53,817 bases of DNA from Bacteroidaceae bacterium (GTDB lineage: Bacteria; Bacteroidota; Bacteroidia; Bacteroidales; Bacteroidaceae): positions 1-53,817 of the forward strand of contig JAGAAS010000038.1 in assembly GCA_017615125.1 (NCBI GenBank), read 5' to 3'. The notes under the pieces are model-generated. The model was not told the DNA's origin and searched no databases. It worked only from the letters and a program-made list of their open reading frames with translations. This document shows positions 36,762 to 45,508 of the stretch, piece after piece. Each line of letters begins with the position of its first letter. Position 1 is the first letter of the stretch. Made by a program: the position numbers and the translations under genes.

Positions 36762-37991
36762 ATGAGAAAGCTTTTTCTCATACTCCTTATGACGATCTCC
36801 TCGGTAGCATTTGCCGCCGAGGAGTTCGTTGTCGTCATAGATGCAGGTCATGGGGGAAAAGATCCTGGTGCCCAAAGTGCAGGAAGGAAAGTCAACGAGA
36901 AAGACATTGCGCTGAATGTCGCCCTCCGAACGGGAGAGCTAATCCATAAGCGTCACCCCGAAGTCAAAGTCGTCTATACAAGGAAGAAAGATGTCTATGT
37001 CACTTTGAAAGGGCGTGCCGACATTGCCAATAAAGCAAAGGCCGACTTGTTTATTTCCATTCACACGAATGCTGCCGAGAACCGTCAGGCTCACGGAACG
37101 GAGGTCTTTGTTCTTGGAACGGAAGACAACCGAACTTCTGCCAACCTGAATGTGGCAAAACGGGAAAACAGCGTTATTCTGCTTGAGAAGGACTACCAGA
37201 AAAACTATCAAGGCTACGATCCTAATTCTCCGGAAAGTACCATCATTTTCGAGTTCATGCAAAGCGAGTACCTCAACGAGAGTATTCGGTTCGCGGAGCA
37301 AGTACAGAAAGAGCTGTGTTCGGTAGGAGGAAGATATAACCGAGGAGTACATCAGGCTGGTTTTCTTGTTCTTCATGCCACTTCTATGCCGAGCATTCTC
37401 GTAGAGCTTGGATTTATAAGCAATGCGAATGAATGTACTTTCTTGAACTCCGCAAACGGGCAGGAAAAGAGCAGCCGAGGAATCGCCAATGCCTTTGATA
37501 CTTACTACGCAGACTTGCAGAAAGACCAGCAGAAATCAACGGAGATAAAACCGAGTCAGAAAGCCCAAGAGGAAACAAACAAGGAGCAGATTTCTTCTAA
37601 AGAAATTATCGAGAAGGAAAACGGCGAGGAGAAGAAAGAAAACGGCGAGATGAAGAAAGAAAAATCTGAGGAAGTCAAAGCACCTTCTCAGGAGGAGCAG
37701 ACAGAGCCCAAGAAAGAAGACTCGGCTATCATCTTCAAAGTACAATTCCTCTACTCCGAGAAGGAGCTTCCTTCGGGCAGCAGTCAATTCAAAGGAATCA
37801 CTCCCGATGGATGTTATACCGAAAACGGAAGCTATAAATACACCAAAGGAGAATCCACCGATCTGAAGGAAATACAACAACTGAAGAAAACCATCAGTCA
37901 GACGTTCAACGATGCCTTCATCGTTGCTTTCCGAAATGGGAAACGGATGAATATCAAAGAGGCTATAGATGAATACAATGCATCCCACTAA
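36762..37991 (+). CDS. N-acetylmuramoyl-L-alanine amidase (Amidase_3)
   Basis: A 409-residue exported zinc amidase that cleaves the amide between MurNAc and L-Ala in peptidoglycan. The signal peptide ends near VAFAAE. Catalytic residues are visible: H30 (VIDAGHGGKDPG), E46 (NEKDIALN), H101 (ISIHTNA) and E215 (ILVELGF). The catalytic domain covers about 22-250. A Lys/Glu-rich linker (about 255-325) leads to a C-terminal region (IIFKVQFLYSEKELP to the end) that resembles Bacteroidetes SPOR-like extensions. It starts 12 bp after susD, so it may share that transcript. The MCE gene follows after 103 bp. Confidence 0.9.
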   Translation: MRKLFLILLMTISSVAFAAEEFVVVIDAGHGGKDPGAQSAGRKVNEKDIALNVALRTGELIHKRHPEVKVVYTRKKDVYVTLKGRADIANKAKADLFISIHTNAAENRQAHGTEVFVLGTEDNRTSANLNVAKRENSVILLEKDYQKNYQGYDPNSPESTIIFEFMQSEYLNESIRFAEQVQKELCSVGGRYNRGVHQAGFLVLHATSMPSILVELGFISNANECTFLNSANGQEKSSRGIANAFDTYYADLQKDQQKSTEIKPSQKAQEETNKEQISSKEIIEKENGEEKKENGEMKKEKSEEVKAPSQEEQTEPKKEDSAIIFKVQFLYSEKELPSGSSQFKGITPDGCYTENGSYKYTKGESTDLKEIQQLKKTISQTFNDAFIVAFRNGKRMNIKEAIDEYNASH

Positions 37992-38094
37992 CACGTTTGC
38001 ACCGTCATTCTCCGAATAGCCATTCTCATAGTCTCCTAACACCTCACACAGTACAAGGGCAGTATAAGGAAACAGAAACTCCAACATACAAACA

Positions 38095-38985
38095 ATGAAC
38101 AAGGCAAAAGAAATAACCATAGCCCTCATATTCATCATTGCCCTTGCTCTGCTATATGTAGGCATTGAGTTCCTGAAAGGGAAAAACCTGTTTTCCCACC
38201 ACAACATCTACTATGCCTGCTACAACGATGTTACGGGGTTGTCAAATACGACTCCTGTCTTCACGAATGGAGTACGTGTGGGAATCATCGACGGCATCAA
38301 CTATGACTACAATCATCCTGACAACATCGTCGTCCGCCTCAAGATAAACAAGAAGCTGCCTATTCCGACAGGCAGCATAGCAGTCATCGAAACGGAACTA
38401 CTCGGAAGCGTCAATGTCAATCTTCTCTTGGCAAAAGACAGTCAACACATCCTTGCGTCTGGAGATACCCTTTCAGGGCGTATCGACAAAGGGACAATGT
38501 CGAACATATCCGAAATGATTCCGACGATAGCAGCCCTCGTCCCCACCCTCGATTCCATTCTCGTTTCCATCCAATCCATTACGAGCGACTCCTCCTTAGT
38601 ACGCTCACTTCACAACGCAGAGACACTTACTGCAAACGCCAACAAAGCAGTCAACCGCATCAACACACTCACAACGCCCGCGGAAAATCTGATTGCTAAA
38701 CTCAATAGCGTAGTCGACAACCTCAACGCCGTTTCCAGCCAGCTAACTCAGGCAACCGACGAAATAGATGCGAAGGAACTTGCCAGTCGACTCAACACGA
38801 CTATTGAAAACTTCGAAAACGTCTCGTCACAATTAAGCAACGGTGAAGGAACAGCCGGGAAGCTTCTCTCCGACAGCACCCTTTTCGAAAACTTAAACAA
38901 AGTTTGTACCGACGCACAAACTCTTGTCAACGACATCCGGGAACATCCTTTGCGTTACATTAAATTCTGGAAAAAATCGGAGTAA
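38095..38985 (+). CDS. MCE/MlaD-family phospholipid transport protein
   Basis: A 296-residue protein with one N-terminal membrane helix (ITIALIFIIALALLYVGI) and an MCE domain at about residues 36-115 (VTGLSNTTPVFTNGVRVGII, TGSIAVIETELLGSVNV). The long helical C-terminal region is rich in Asn/Thr/Leu heptads (LIAKLNSVVDNLNAVSSQL). It is the inner-membrane-anchored ring subunit of Mla-type systems that move lipids between membranes. No permease or ATPase gene lies beside it. The amidase-MCE-dnaA order seems to be a housekeeping arrangement rather than part of the surface operon. Confidence 0.88.
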   Translation: MNKAKEITIALIFIIALALLYVGIEFLKGKNLFSHHNIYYACYNDVTGLSNTTPVFTNGVRVGIIDGINYDYNHPDNIVVRLKINKKLPIPTGSIAVIETELLGSVNVNLLLAKDSQHILASGDTLSGRIDKGTMSNISEMIPTIAALVPTLDSILVSIQSITSDSSLVRSLHNAETLTANANKAVNRINTLTTPAENLIAKLNSVVDNLNAVSSQLTQATDEIDAKELASRLNTTIENFENVSSQLSNGEGTAGKLLSDSTLFENLNKVCTDAQTLVNDIREHPLRYIKFWKKSE

Positions 38986-39521
38986 ATCCAGCCTTTCCTG
39001 CATCAAGGAAATCACAACAATTCTATCCAGACATAATCCCAAATAGCACCTATCAACAGACGCTAAAAGGCTCTGTTTTTGCTGTCAAAAAAAGTACTTT
39101 CATTCTCTCATTTTTTCGCCTAATCTAAAGTTGTTCTAAATAATAAGAAGAAAAGAAGAGACTTGAAAAAACATATATAAATGGTTGAGGAGGCACATTT
39201 TACAACGTTTAAAAGATACATTTTTAGGGCTTAACAATAGCTGCAAGCATAAGCATCAATCATCTAATTGCCAAGTAGATACAAATCTGCAAGAGTTTGT
39301 TTAAGCCTACTTGAAAGACGATTAGCACAAACTTAAAAAACAGAGAGTTAGAAACACCAAAAAAAACAGGAAGAAAAACCTCTTGCACAGAAGAAAAAAA
39401 AGGCCGAAATTTGCAGAGTAGAAAGTTTGAACATCCTCCCCGGATACATAAGCTCAATCATGCATCGCCTCAAGTGAATGTATGCGTTTTGCGCCCTATC
39501 CGAAGAAGGAAACAGAAAAAG
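38986..39521. other. AT-rich intergenic region upstream of dnaA
   Basis: This is 536 bp without a credible gene. It is AT-rich and contains one weak dyad, CAAGTAG (39272-39278) with CTACTTG (39307-39313). I saw no TTATCCACA-type DnaA box and no clear TAnnTTTG promoter, so neither an origin nor the dnaA promoter can be placed here. Confidence 0.5.
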
Positions 39522-40934
39522 ATGACGATACCTGAACTGGAATATAAATGGAAAGAATGCTTGTCAATCATAAGTGACAACATTCCGGAATCCGCATACA
39601 GAATGTGGTTCGCAAACATCAGCCCGCTGAAGTTCGAGAACAACACTCTGTGGATTGCCATACCCAGCCAGTTTGTCTACGAATACATCGAAGAACACTA
39701 TATTGATCTTCTCTACGCTACCATTGGACGAGTATTCGGGCAAGAGACCGACCTCATGTACAGCGTGCTCACCGACAAGGCAAACAATCTCGTCGTTGAA
39801 CAAGCATCTGAGAACAAGCACTCCAGCACTACTAAGCAACAAGGAGATGCCCTGAAGAGCACCAACAAGGGTCCCACAGCTTTGGATGCTGTGGTGGAGG
39901 ATCTGAACCCGATGCTCCGTCCTAACTACAGCTTTGAAAACTTTATCGAAGGAGAAAGCAACAAACTCCCGCGTGCTGCAGGCGAAAGCGTATCCAAAAA
40001 CCCTGAACGCAACATCTTCAACCCCCTCTTCCTCTATGGAACCAGCGGCGTAGGAAAAACACACCTGCTAAACGCCATTGGATTGCGCGTCAAGGAGATA
40101 TACCCGAAGAAACGCGTGCTCTACGTATCTGCCCACCTCTTTAAGGTACAGTATATGGATGCTGTACGGAAAAACACGCTCACCGACTTCATCAATTTCT
40201 ACCAGACGATAGACGTATTACTCATTGACGACATCCAGGAGTTTGTAGGAGCAGAGAAAACGCAGAACACGTTCTTCCACATCTTCAACCACCTGCATCA
40301 GAACGGGAAACAGTTAGTCATGTCTTGCGACCGCATGCCCGCATCCTTACAAGGAATTGAAGACAGGCTGATTACACGTTTCAAATGGGGGTTGGTAGCT
40401 GAGATTGAACGCCCGAACCTCGCACTGCGCCGTGCTATCCTCAGCAGCAAGGTCCGTCACGATGGACTAAGCGTTTCCGACGATGTTCTGGACTATATCG
40501 CAGAGAATGTAACCGACAGCATTCGCGAGCTGGAAGGAAGCCTCAATTCCATCATAGCCCACGCTACCGTCTTCAACCGCGAGCCCGATGTGGCGTTGGC
40601 TGAAAGAATCATCAACCAAGCCATCAAACGTACTCCACGAGAGGTAACCATCGACATGATTATCAAAAGCGTTTGCGACAACTATCATGTCACCAACGAG
40701 GAGCTTTCCTCTACCAGCCGAAAGAGAACTATCGTTTTGGCACGACAGGTTGCCATGTATCTCTCACACAAGCACATCAAGAACATCACCTACGCGCGCA
40801 TCGGCGAGTACATAGGGAAAAAGGACCATACTACCGTTCTTCACTCATGCACCCAAGTCATCCAGCAGATGGACTATGACAAGAAGTTGTCATCTGCTAT
40901 CAGCGCCATCGAAAAAGAGATTCTCAGCCGATAG
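39522..40934 (+). CDS. dnaA: Chromosomal replication initiator protein DnaA
   Basis: A 470-residue AAA+ initiator that binds oriC DnaA boxes and melts origin DNA. The ATG at 39522 is chosen because the protein then opens with the family N-terminal domain (WKECLSIISDNIPESAYRMW). An upstream TTG (39411) would add 37 basic, low-complexity residues. Walker A GTSGVGKT is at 173-180, Walker B LLIDD at about 233-237, and the C-terminal DnaA signature has YIGKKDHTTVLHSC. A variable linker (domain II) lies at about residues 85-130. It is followed by a terminator at 41110. Confidence 0.97.
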   Translation: MTIPELEYKWKECLSIISDNIPESAYRMWFANISPLKFENNTLWIAIPSQFVYEYIEEHYIDLLYATIGRVFGQETDLMYSVLTDKANNLVVEQASENKHSSTTKQQGDALKSTNKGPTALDAVVEDLNPMLRPNYSFENFIEGESNKLPRAAGESVSKNPERNIFNPLFLYGTSGVGKTHLLNAIGLRVKEIYPKKRVLYVSAHLFKVQYMDAVRKNTLTDFINFYQTIDVLLIDDIQEFVGAEKTQNTFFHIFNHLHQNGKQLVMSCDRMPASLQGIEDRLITRFKWGLVAEIERPNLALRRAILSSKVRHDGLSVSDDVLDYIAENVTDSIRELEGSLNSIIAHATVFNREPDVALAERIINQAIKRTPREVTIDMIIKSVCDNYHVTNEELSSTSRKRTIVLARQVAMYLSHKHIKNITYARIGEYIGKKDHTTVLHSCTQVIQQMDYDKKLSSAISAIEKEILSR

Positions 40935-41109
40935 AGAAACATCATCCTTTGCCAGACAAAAAAAGGATCGGTTCAATCGACAGTTTTCATTGCAAATTAC
41001 TTCCTCATTCTTTCCCGTAATCAAAATAGGAATCAAACAAAAAAGAATCGTACAAAAATCAACCGAAAAAAAACGCCTGCCGCAATTAGCGACGTCATCT
41101 TCAAAGAAT

Positions 41110-41138
41110 CTCCCCCGCAAAGGGGAGTTTTTCTTTTT
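41110..41138 (+). terminator. Rho-independent terminator after dnaA
   Basis: CTCCCC (41110-41115) and GGGGAG (41122-41127) form the stem, with TTTTTCTTTTT following. It lies 175 bp after the dnaA stop, in the 408-bp gap before the ribonucleotide reductase gene. Confidence 0.8.
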
Positions 41139-41243
41139 GGAAAACTTCCTCTTCTAAGCAAATTTGCAACACGCTGATTATCAGCCTTCGTTAAGATTCT
41201 TTTGGAAAACTTTTCTTTTTCCTTAAAAAAACTTTCGTTTTAT

Positions 41244-41274
41244 TTTGTCATATTGAAAAAGCTAAGTAGCTTTG
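41244..41274 (+). promoter_or_regulatory. Bacteroidetes-type promoter of nrdJ, TTTG-N19-TAGCTTTG
   Basis: TTTG at 41244-41247 and TAGCTTTG at 41267-41274 are 19 nt apart, 68 bp upstream of the GTG start at 41343. No cobalamin-riboswitch B12 box was recognised in the gap at 40935-41342. Confidence 0.65.
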
Positions 41275-41342
41275 CAACGTTTTTGCCAATAGCAACTTTT
41301 TGAAAAGAAAAACTATTCCGATAATCAATAAAAACAGATACC

Positions 41343-43895
41343 GTGGAAAAGAAAACTTACAGTTTCAACGAAGCTTATCAAGCATCATGCGAATACTTTA
41401 ACGGAGACGAGCTGGCTGCAAAAGTATGGGTCAACAAATACGCAATGAAAGACTCGTACGGCAACATCTACGAAAAGACTCCGACAGACATGCATTGGCG
41501 CATCGCCAACGAAATTGCTCGTGTAGAAAAGAAGTACGCCAACCCGATGAGCGCACAGGAAATCTTCGACCTCCTCGACCATTTCCGCTACATCGTGCCT
41601 CAGGGAAGCCCGATGACTGGAATCGGCAACGACTACCAGATTGCATCCCTCTCCAACTGCTTCGTCATCGGAATGGATGGAAATGCCGATTCATACGGAG
41701 CCATCATCCGCATCGACGAAGAGCAGGTTCAGCTCATGAAGCGCCGCGGAGGCGTTGGGCACGACCTGTCGCACATCCGCCCCAAAGGCTCTCCCGTGAA
41801 GAACTCTGCGCTCACCTCCACAGGACTTGTTCCTTTCATGCAGCGCTATTCCAACAGCACGCGAGAAGTCGCTCAGGACGGACGAAGAGGTGCGCTCATG
41901 CTGACTGTCTCCATTGAGCATCCCGATGCCGAGTCGTTCATCGATGCAAAGATGGAGGAAGGGAAAGTGACAGGAGCCAACGTTTCCGTCAAGATGTCGG
42001 ACGACTTCATGAAAGCCGCCGTCGAGAACCGCAGCTTCCTCCAGACCTACCCCATTGGCAGTAAAGACCCTATCTTTACAAAAGAAGTCGATGCATCCAA
42101 GCTGTGGCGCAAGATCATTCACAACGCCTGGAAATCGGCTGAGCCCGGCGTTCTCTTCTGGGACACCATCTTACGCGAGAGCATCCCCGACTGCTACGCC
42201 GACCTGGGCTTCCGCACCGTAAGCACCAATCCCTGCGGCGAGATACCCCTCTGCCCCTACGACAGCTGCCGCCTCCTCGCCATCAACCTCTACAGCTACG
42301 TCAAGAATCCTTTCACCCCGCAAGCCTCTTTCGACTACGAGCTTCTTCGCGATCATACCGCAAAGGCACAGCGCATCATGGACGACATCATCGACCTTGA
42401 GATAGAGAAGATTCAGAAGATCCAGGAGAAGATTGAAAGCGATCCCGAGAGCGAGGAGATCAAGTTCTCGGAGCGTAACCTCTGGAAGAAGATCATGAGC
42501 AAGAGTACGAAGGGACGCCGCACGGGTGTGGGCATCACCGCCGAAGGCGACATGCTCGCCGCTATGGGGCTCACCTACGGCTCTGACGAAGCAACGGAAT
42601 TTTCTACCGACGTCCACAAGCGCATCGCCCTCGCTGCCTATCGTTCCTCCGTCTCTATGGCTCAGGAGCGCGGGGCCTTCGAAATCTACGATGCCGAGCG
42701 CGAGAAGGACAATCCCTTCATCAACCGCCTGCGCGAAGCCGATCCGCAGCTCTATGCCGATATGGTGAAGTACGGGCGTCGCAACATCGCCTGCCTCACC
42801 ATCGCGCCTACGGGCACCGTCAGCATCCTCACCCAGACAACCAGCGGCATCGAGCCCGTCTTCATGCCCGTTTACAAGCGCCGCAGGAAGGTCAACAAGG
42901 ACGATCCAGACGTTCACATCGATCATGTCGACGAGACGGGCGACTGCTTCGAGGAGTTCATCGTTTATCACCACAAATTCCTTGATTGGATGAAGATAAA
43001 CGGTTACGACACCACCAAGAAGTACACGCAGGAGGAGATCGACGAGCTGCTTGCAAAGAGCCCCTACTACCACGCCTCCGCCAACGACATCGACTGGCTG
43101 CACAAGGTGCAGATGCAGGGCAGCATCCAGAAATGGGTCGACCACAGCATTAGCGTCACCATCAACCTCCCCGAAAGCGTCAGCGAAGACCTGGTAAACG
43201 ACCTATACCTTGAAGCCTGGCGCTGCGGTTGCAAGGGATGCACCGTATATCGCGACGGAAGCCGCAGCGGCGTCCTCATCAGCACCGACGACAAGAAGAA
43301 AGACGACAAGAAAGAGCCTTGCGTGCCCTGCGACTGCCGTCAGCCCGTCGTGGAAGTACGCCCGAAGATACTCAAGTGCGACGTCGTACGCTTCCAAAAC
43401 AACCGCGAGAAATGGGTGGCCTTCGTAGGACTCATGGACGGACGTCCCTACGAGATCTTCACCGGACTTCAGGACGACGACGAGGGCATCCTGCTCCCCA
43501 AGTCCGTCACCGAAGGATACATCGTCAAGAACATCGACGAGAACGGCGTCAAGCACTACGACTTCCAGTTCACCAACAAGCGCGGCTACAAGACCACCAT
43601 CGAAGGCCTCTCCGAGAAGTTCAACAAGGAGTACTGGAACTATGCCAAGCTCATCAGCGGCGTCCTCCGCTACCGTCTCCCCATCGACCAGGTTATCAAG
43701 ATGGTCAGCTCCCTCCAGATGGACAACGAGAGCATCAACACATGGAAGGTAGGCGTCGAAAGAGCCCTCAAAAAATATATCGTCGACGGCACCCCCGTCA
43801 AGGACCAGGCCTGCCCCAGCTGCGGAGAGCACACGCTTGTCTACGAAGAAGGATGCCTCCATTGCACCAGCTGCGGGTATTCCCGCTGCGGATAA
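41343..43895 (+). CDS. nrdJ: Adenosylcobalamin-dependent (class II) ribonucleotide reductase
   Basis: An 850-residue enzyme that reduces ribonucleotides to deoxyribonucleotides using a B12-derived radical. It starts at GTG (41343). The active-site redox pair is C106 (SLSNCFVIG) with C309 (YDSCRLLAINL). The thiyl-radical Cys is C298 and the Glu is E300 (TNPCGEIPL). The APTGTVSILTQTTSGIEP loop is conserved. The C-terminus is a Cys-rich zinc-ribbon-like tail (ACPSCGEHT, LHCTSCGYSRCG) that probably re-reduces the active site. Length fits the class II diphosphate-reductase type. The later part of the gene is visibly richer in C-ending codons than dnaA. It has its own promoter and a downstream hairpin. 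Confidence 0.93.
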   Translation: MEKKTYSFNEAYQASCEYFNGDELAAKVWVNKYAMKDSYGNIYEKTPTDMHWRIANEIARVEKKYANPMSAQEIFDLLDHFRYIVPQGSPMTGIGNDYQIASLSNCFVIGMDGNADSYGAIIRIDEEQVQLMKRRGGVGHDLSHIRPKGSPVKNSALTSTGLVPFMQRYSNSTREVAQDGRRGALMLTVSIEHPDAESFIDAKMEEGKVTGANVSVKMSDDFMKAAVENRSFLQTYPIGSKDPIFTKEVDASKLWRKIIHNAWKSAEPGVLFWDTILRESIPDCYADLGFRTVSTNPCGEIPLCPYDSCRLLAINLYSYVKNPFTPQASFDYELLRDHTAKAQRIMDDIIDLEIEKIQKIQEKIESDPESEEIKFSERNLWKKIMSKSTKGRRTGVGITAEGDMLAAMGLTYGSDEATEFSTDVHKRIALAAYRSSVSMAQERGAFEIYDAEREKDNPFINRLREADPQLYADMVKYGRRNIACLTIAPTGTVSILTQTTSGIEPVFMPVYKRRRKVNKDDPDVHIDHVDETGDCFEEFIVYHHKFLDWMKINGYDTTKKYTQEEIDELLAKSPYYHASANDIDWLHKVQMQGSIQKWVDHSISVTINLPESVSEDLVNDLYLEAWRCGCKGCTVYRDGSRSGVLISTDDKKKDDKKEPCVPCDCRQPVVEVRPKILKCDVVRFQNNREKWVAFVGLMDGRPYEIFTGLQDDDEGILLPKSVTEGYIVKNIDENGVKHYDFQFTNKRGYKTTIEGLSEKFNKEYWNYAKLISGVLRYRLPIDQVIKMVSSLQMDNESINTWKVGVERALKKYIVDGTPVKDQACPSCGEHTLVYEEGCLHCTSCGYSRCG

Positions 43896-43917
43896 CAGCT
43901 GCGACAACGATACACAC

Positions 43918-43947
43918 CGACAGCCCGAGCCCTTCGGGCTGTCGTGT
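43918..43947 (+). terminator. Hairpin after nrdJ, possible terminator
   Basis: CGACAGCCCGA (43918-43928) and TCGGGCTGTCG (43934-43944) form a perfect 11-bp GC-rich stem with a 5-nt loop. The T-tract is weak (TGTTTCC), so termination may be partial and folB may be reached by read-through. Confidence 0.65.
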
Positions 43948-44027
43948 TTCCAGCAGACGAGCAGCAGGAAGGAACCGCCTTGCAAGCCAGCTTGGGCATC
44001 AGACATTAGAAACGAGTATTATTTAAA

Positions 44028-44033
44028 AGGAGA
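44028..44033 (+). promoter_or_regulatory. Shine-Dalgarno-like site of folB
   Basis: AGGAGAG-like purine stretch 4-9 nt before the ATG at 44037. It is clearer than at most genes here, where Shine-Dalgarno sequences are weak, as is usual in Bacteroidetes. Confidence 0.55.
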
Positions 44034-44036
44034 GAA

Positions 44037-44411
44037 ATGACGACAACCATCGAAATAGACCACATAGTCTTCCACGCCTATCACGGCGTGATGCCGCAAG
44101 AACACATCGTCGGGGGCACCTACACCGTCGACCTCCGTCTACAAGGCGATTTCAGCAAAGCCTGCGCGAGCGACGAACTTGCCGACAGCGTCGACTACGG
44201 AGCCGTGTGCCTTGCCGTCAAGGAAGAAATGGCCCTCCCCTCCTCCCTCATCGAGCATGTCGCAGCGCGCATCGCCAAGAGGCTGCTCCGCACGTTTGGA
44301 AGCATCGAAGCCGTTGACATCCGCCTATGCAAGCAGACGCCTCCCATCCCGGGCGTTGAGTTGCAACAAGCCTGCTTCCACGCTGTCTTCAGCAGGGAAG
44401 ACACCGAATAA
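44037..44411 (+). CDS. folB: Dihydroneopterin aldolase
   Basis: A 124-residue cytoplasmic enzyme of folate synthesis that converts dihydroneopterin to 6-hydroxymethyl-dihydropterin and glycolaldehyde. The family residues fall at canonical positions: E22 (HGVMPQE), Y54 (SVDYGAV) and K99 (CKQTPPIPG). The length is normal. It follows nrdJ by 141 bp on the same strand. The repeat-rich gap from 44412 follows it. Confidence 0.93.
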   Translation: MTTTIEIDHIVFHAYHGVMPQEHIVGGTYTVDLRLQGDFSKACASDELADSVDYGAVCLAVKEEMALPSSLIEHVAARIAKRLLRTFGSIEAVDIRLCKQTPPIPGVELQQACFHAVFSREDTE

Positions 44412-44463
44412 CCTTCGTCCCACATCCCCGAACTCCCCTGGAATTATCCTTTCTCCAAAAAGA

Positions 44464-44545
44464 TTTTTCCCTTCTCCATACGGCGCGCTCGAGAAGGGAA
44501 AAATTGTTTTTCTTTCTACATACGGCGAGATTCTTTCTTCATAAT
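44464..44545. repeat. Dispersed CATACGGCG hairpin element, copies 4 and 5
   Basis: TTTTTCCCTTCTC (44464-44476) and GAGAAGGGAAAAA (44491-44503) form a perfect 13-bp stem around the loop catacggcgcgctc. A second copy follows directly: TTTCTACATACGGCGAGATT then CTTTCTTCATA. The first hairpin, followed by T-rich sequence, may also terminate folB transcription. Confidence 0.8.
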
Positions 44546-44736
44546 TCTTTTTTCTCCTAGCAAAATCTGCGCTTGCGCATCTGGTTTATCAACGCTTTCA
44601 CGCTTAGCTATAGGCCTATGAGTTAATCATTCAAAGAAAACATTGAAAACCCTTCCCCAAAGGAAGAAAAGCCCCGCTCCGCTGAAAACCGTTTTTTGAT
44701 GAACGAACACTAATTTTACGGCACCTCCGTGGAGGT

Positions 44737-45153
44737 GGAAATCTTCCAAAAATCTTATACAAAATCTCACACTCGGCAGTCCGCTGGGCGGTTGTGAGTC
44801 CTTTGGACTCTCTGACGGCTCCTTGCCTGTCATCACCCAAGCGAGCTTGGTGCTGCCTTTCAAGTAGCCGTACATCCGCGCGTTGCGACGATTATCCACC
44901 GCCCTGCTGCCTGATTGCTATCTGCCTGCGGAGGGATATTTTCTGCATTAAAGAGCCCTCGCTTGCCGTGTTTGCGTTCAGCACGGATGTCGTTTGCTAG
45001 GCCATCGGATACCGATGGGCAGTCGGCATGCTGCATGACAGAGCCAGGCTTGCATGAGCTCAGCCGTGCAGGAGGCAGACAGGACGAAGTTCGGCAAACG
45101 ACAGACGAGCTGCTCGGTGTCAGATTTTTGTATAAGATTTTTGAGAGATTTCC
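44737..45153. mobile_element. Possible degenerate element flanked by about 44-bp inverted repeats
   Basis: The left arm (44737-44779) and right arm (45110-45153) are imperfect inverted repeats sharing CAAAAATCTTATACAAA, with flanking matches GGAAATCT and ACAC-CGGCAG/ACACCGAGCAG. They enclose about 330 bp with no convincing gene. Short open frames across the arms encode similar peptides (RFCIRFLEDF and RFLYKIFERF). It may be a MITE-like or decayed element. No transposase is seen. Confidence 0.4.
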
Positions 45154-45508
45154 GGCTGTAGGCCGCTAAAAGAGTTGAGGCAATAGCTTGTTTTCTCTGT
45201 TTTTCTTTCATCGATGAAAGAGTTTTCTGGGTTTTTGTTATCGTCCTTTCGCGGTGCATTTCCCGCTACTTGACGATCAGTTCTGCCACTTTATCCCCTC
45301 AAAAGTGAGTTTTGCCATACGTTTTTCGCAGCGAGACATGAGTGCCAAGTAGAGAAAAAAGTGTTAAAACGTGGGTTTTTGCCTGTTTTTTGACGTCAAA
45401 AAGGCCGTTTTTGGAGCCTTATTTGTCCTTTTTTGAGGCATTTTCGGGATTGATGAGAAATTACAGACAACGTATTGCATTGTTTTACAGCCTTTTAAGA
45501 GAAATTTT

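Noticed and set aside
39411-39521. N-terminal extension of DnaA from a TTG start
   Set aside because: The added 37 residues are basic and unlike DnaA domain I. The ATG at 39522 gives the normal family start.
40935-41342. Cobalamin riboswitch upstream of nrdJ
   Set aside because: No conserved B12-box sequence or matching fold was seen by eye. A terminator and a promoter account for the visible structure.
42171-43145. Long antisense reading frame (324 codons) within nrdJ
   Set aside because: It lies opposite a strongly conserved enzyme gene in GC-rich sequence. Its translation is low-complexity Val/Leu/Ala, and such shadow frames are expected there.
44890-44898. DnaA box (TTATCCACC)
   Set aside because: A single one-mismatch word in 1.6 kb is not enough to call an origin.
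44627-45259. Short frames on both strands between 44627 and 45259
   Set aside because: They overlap each other and the inverted arms, and similar peptides arise from the repeated DNA itself.
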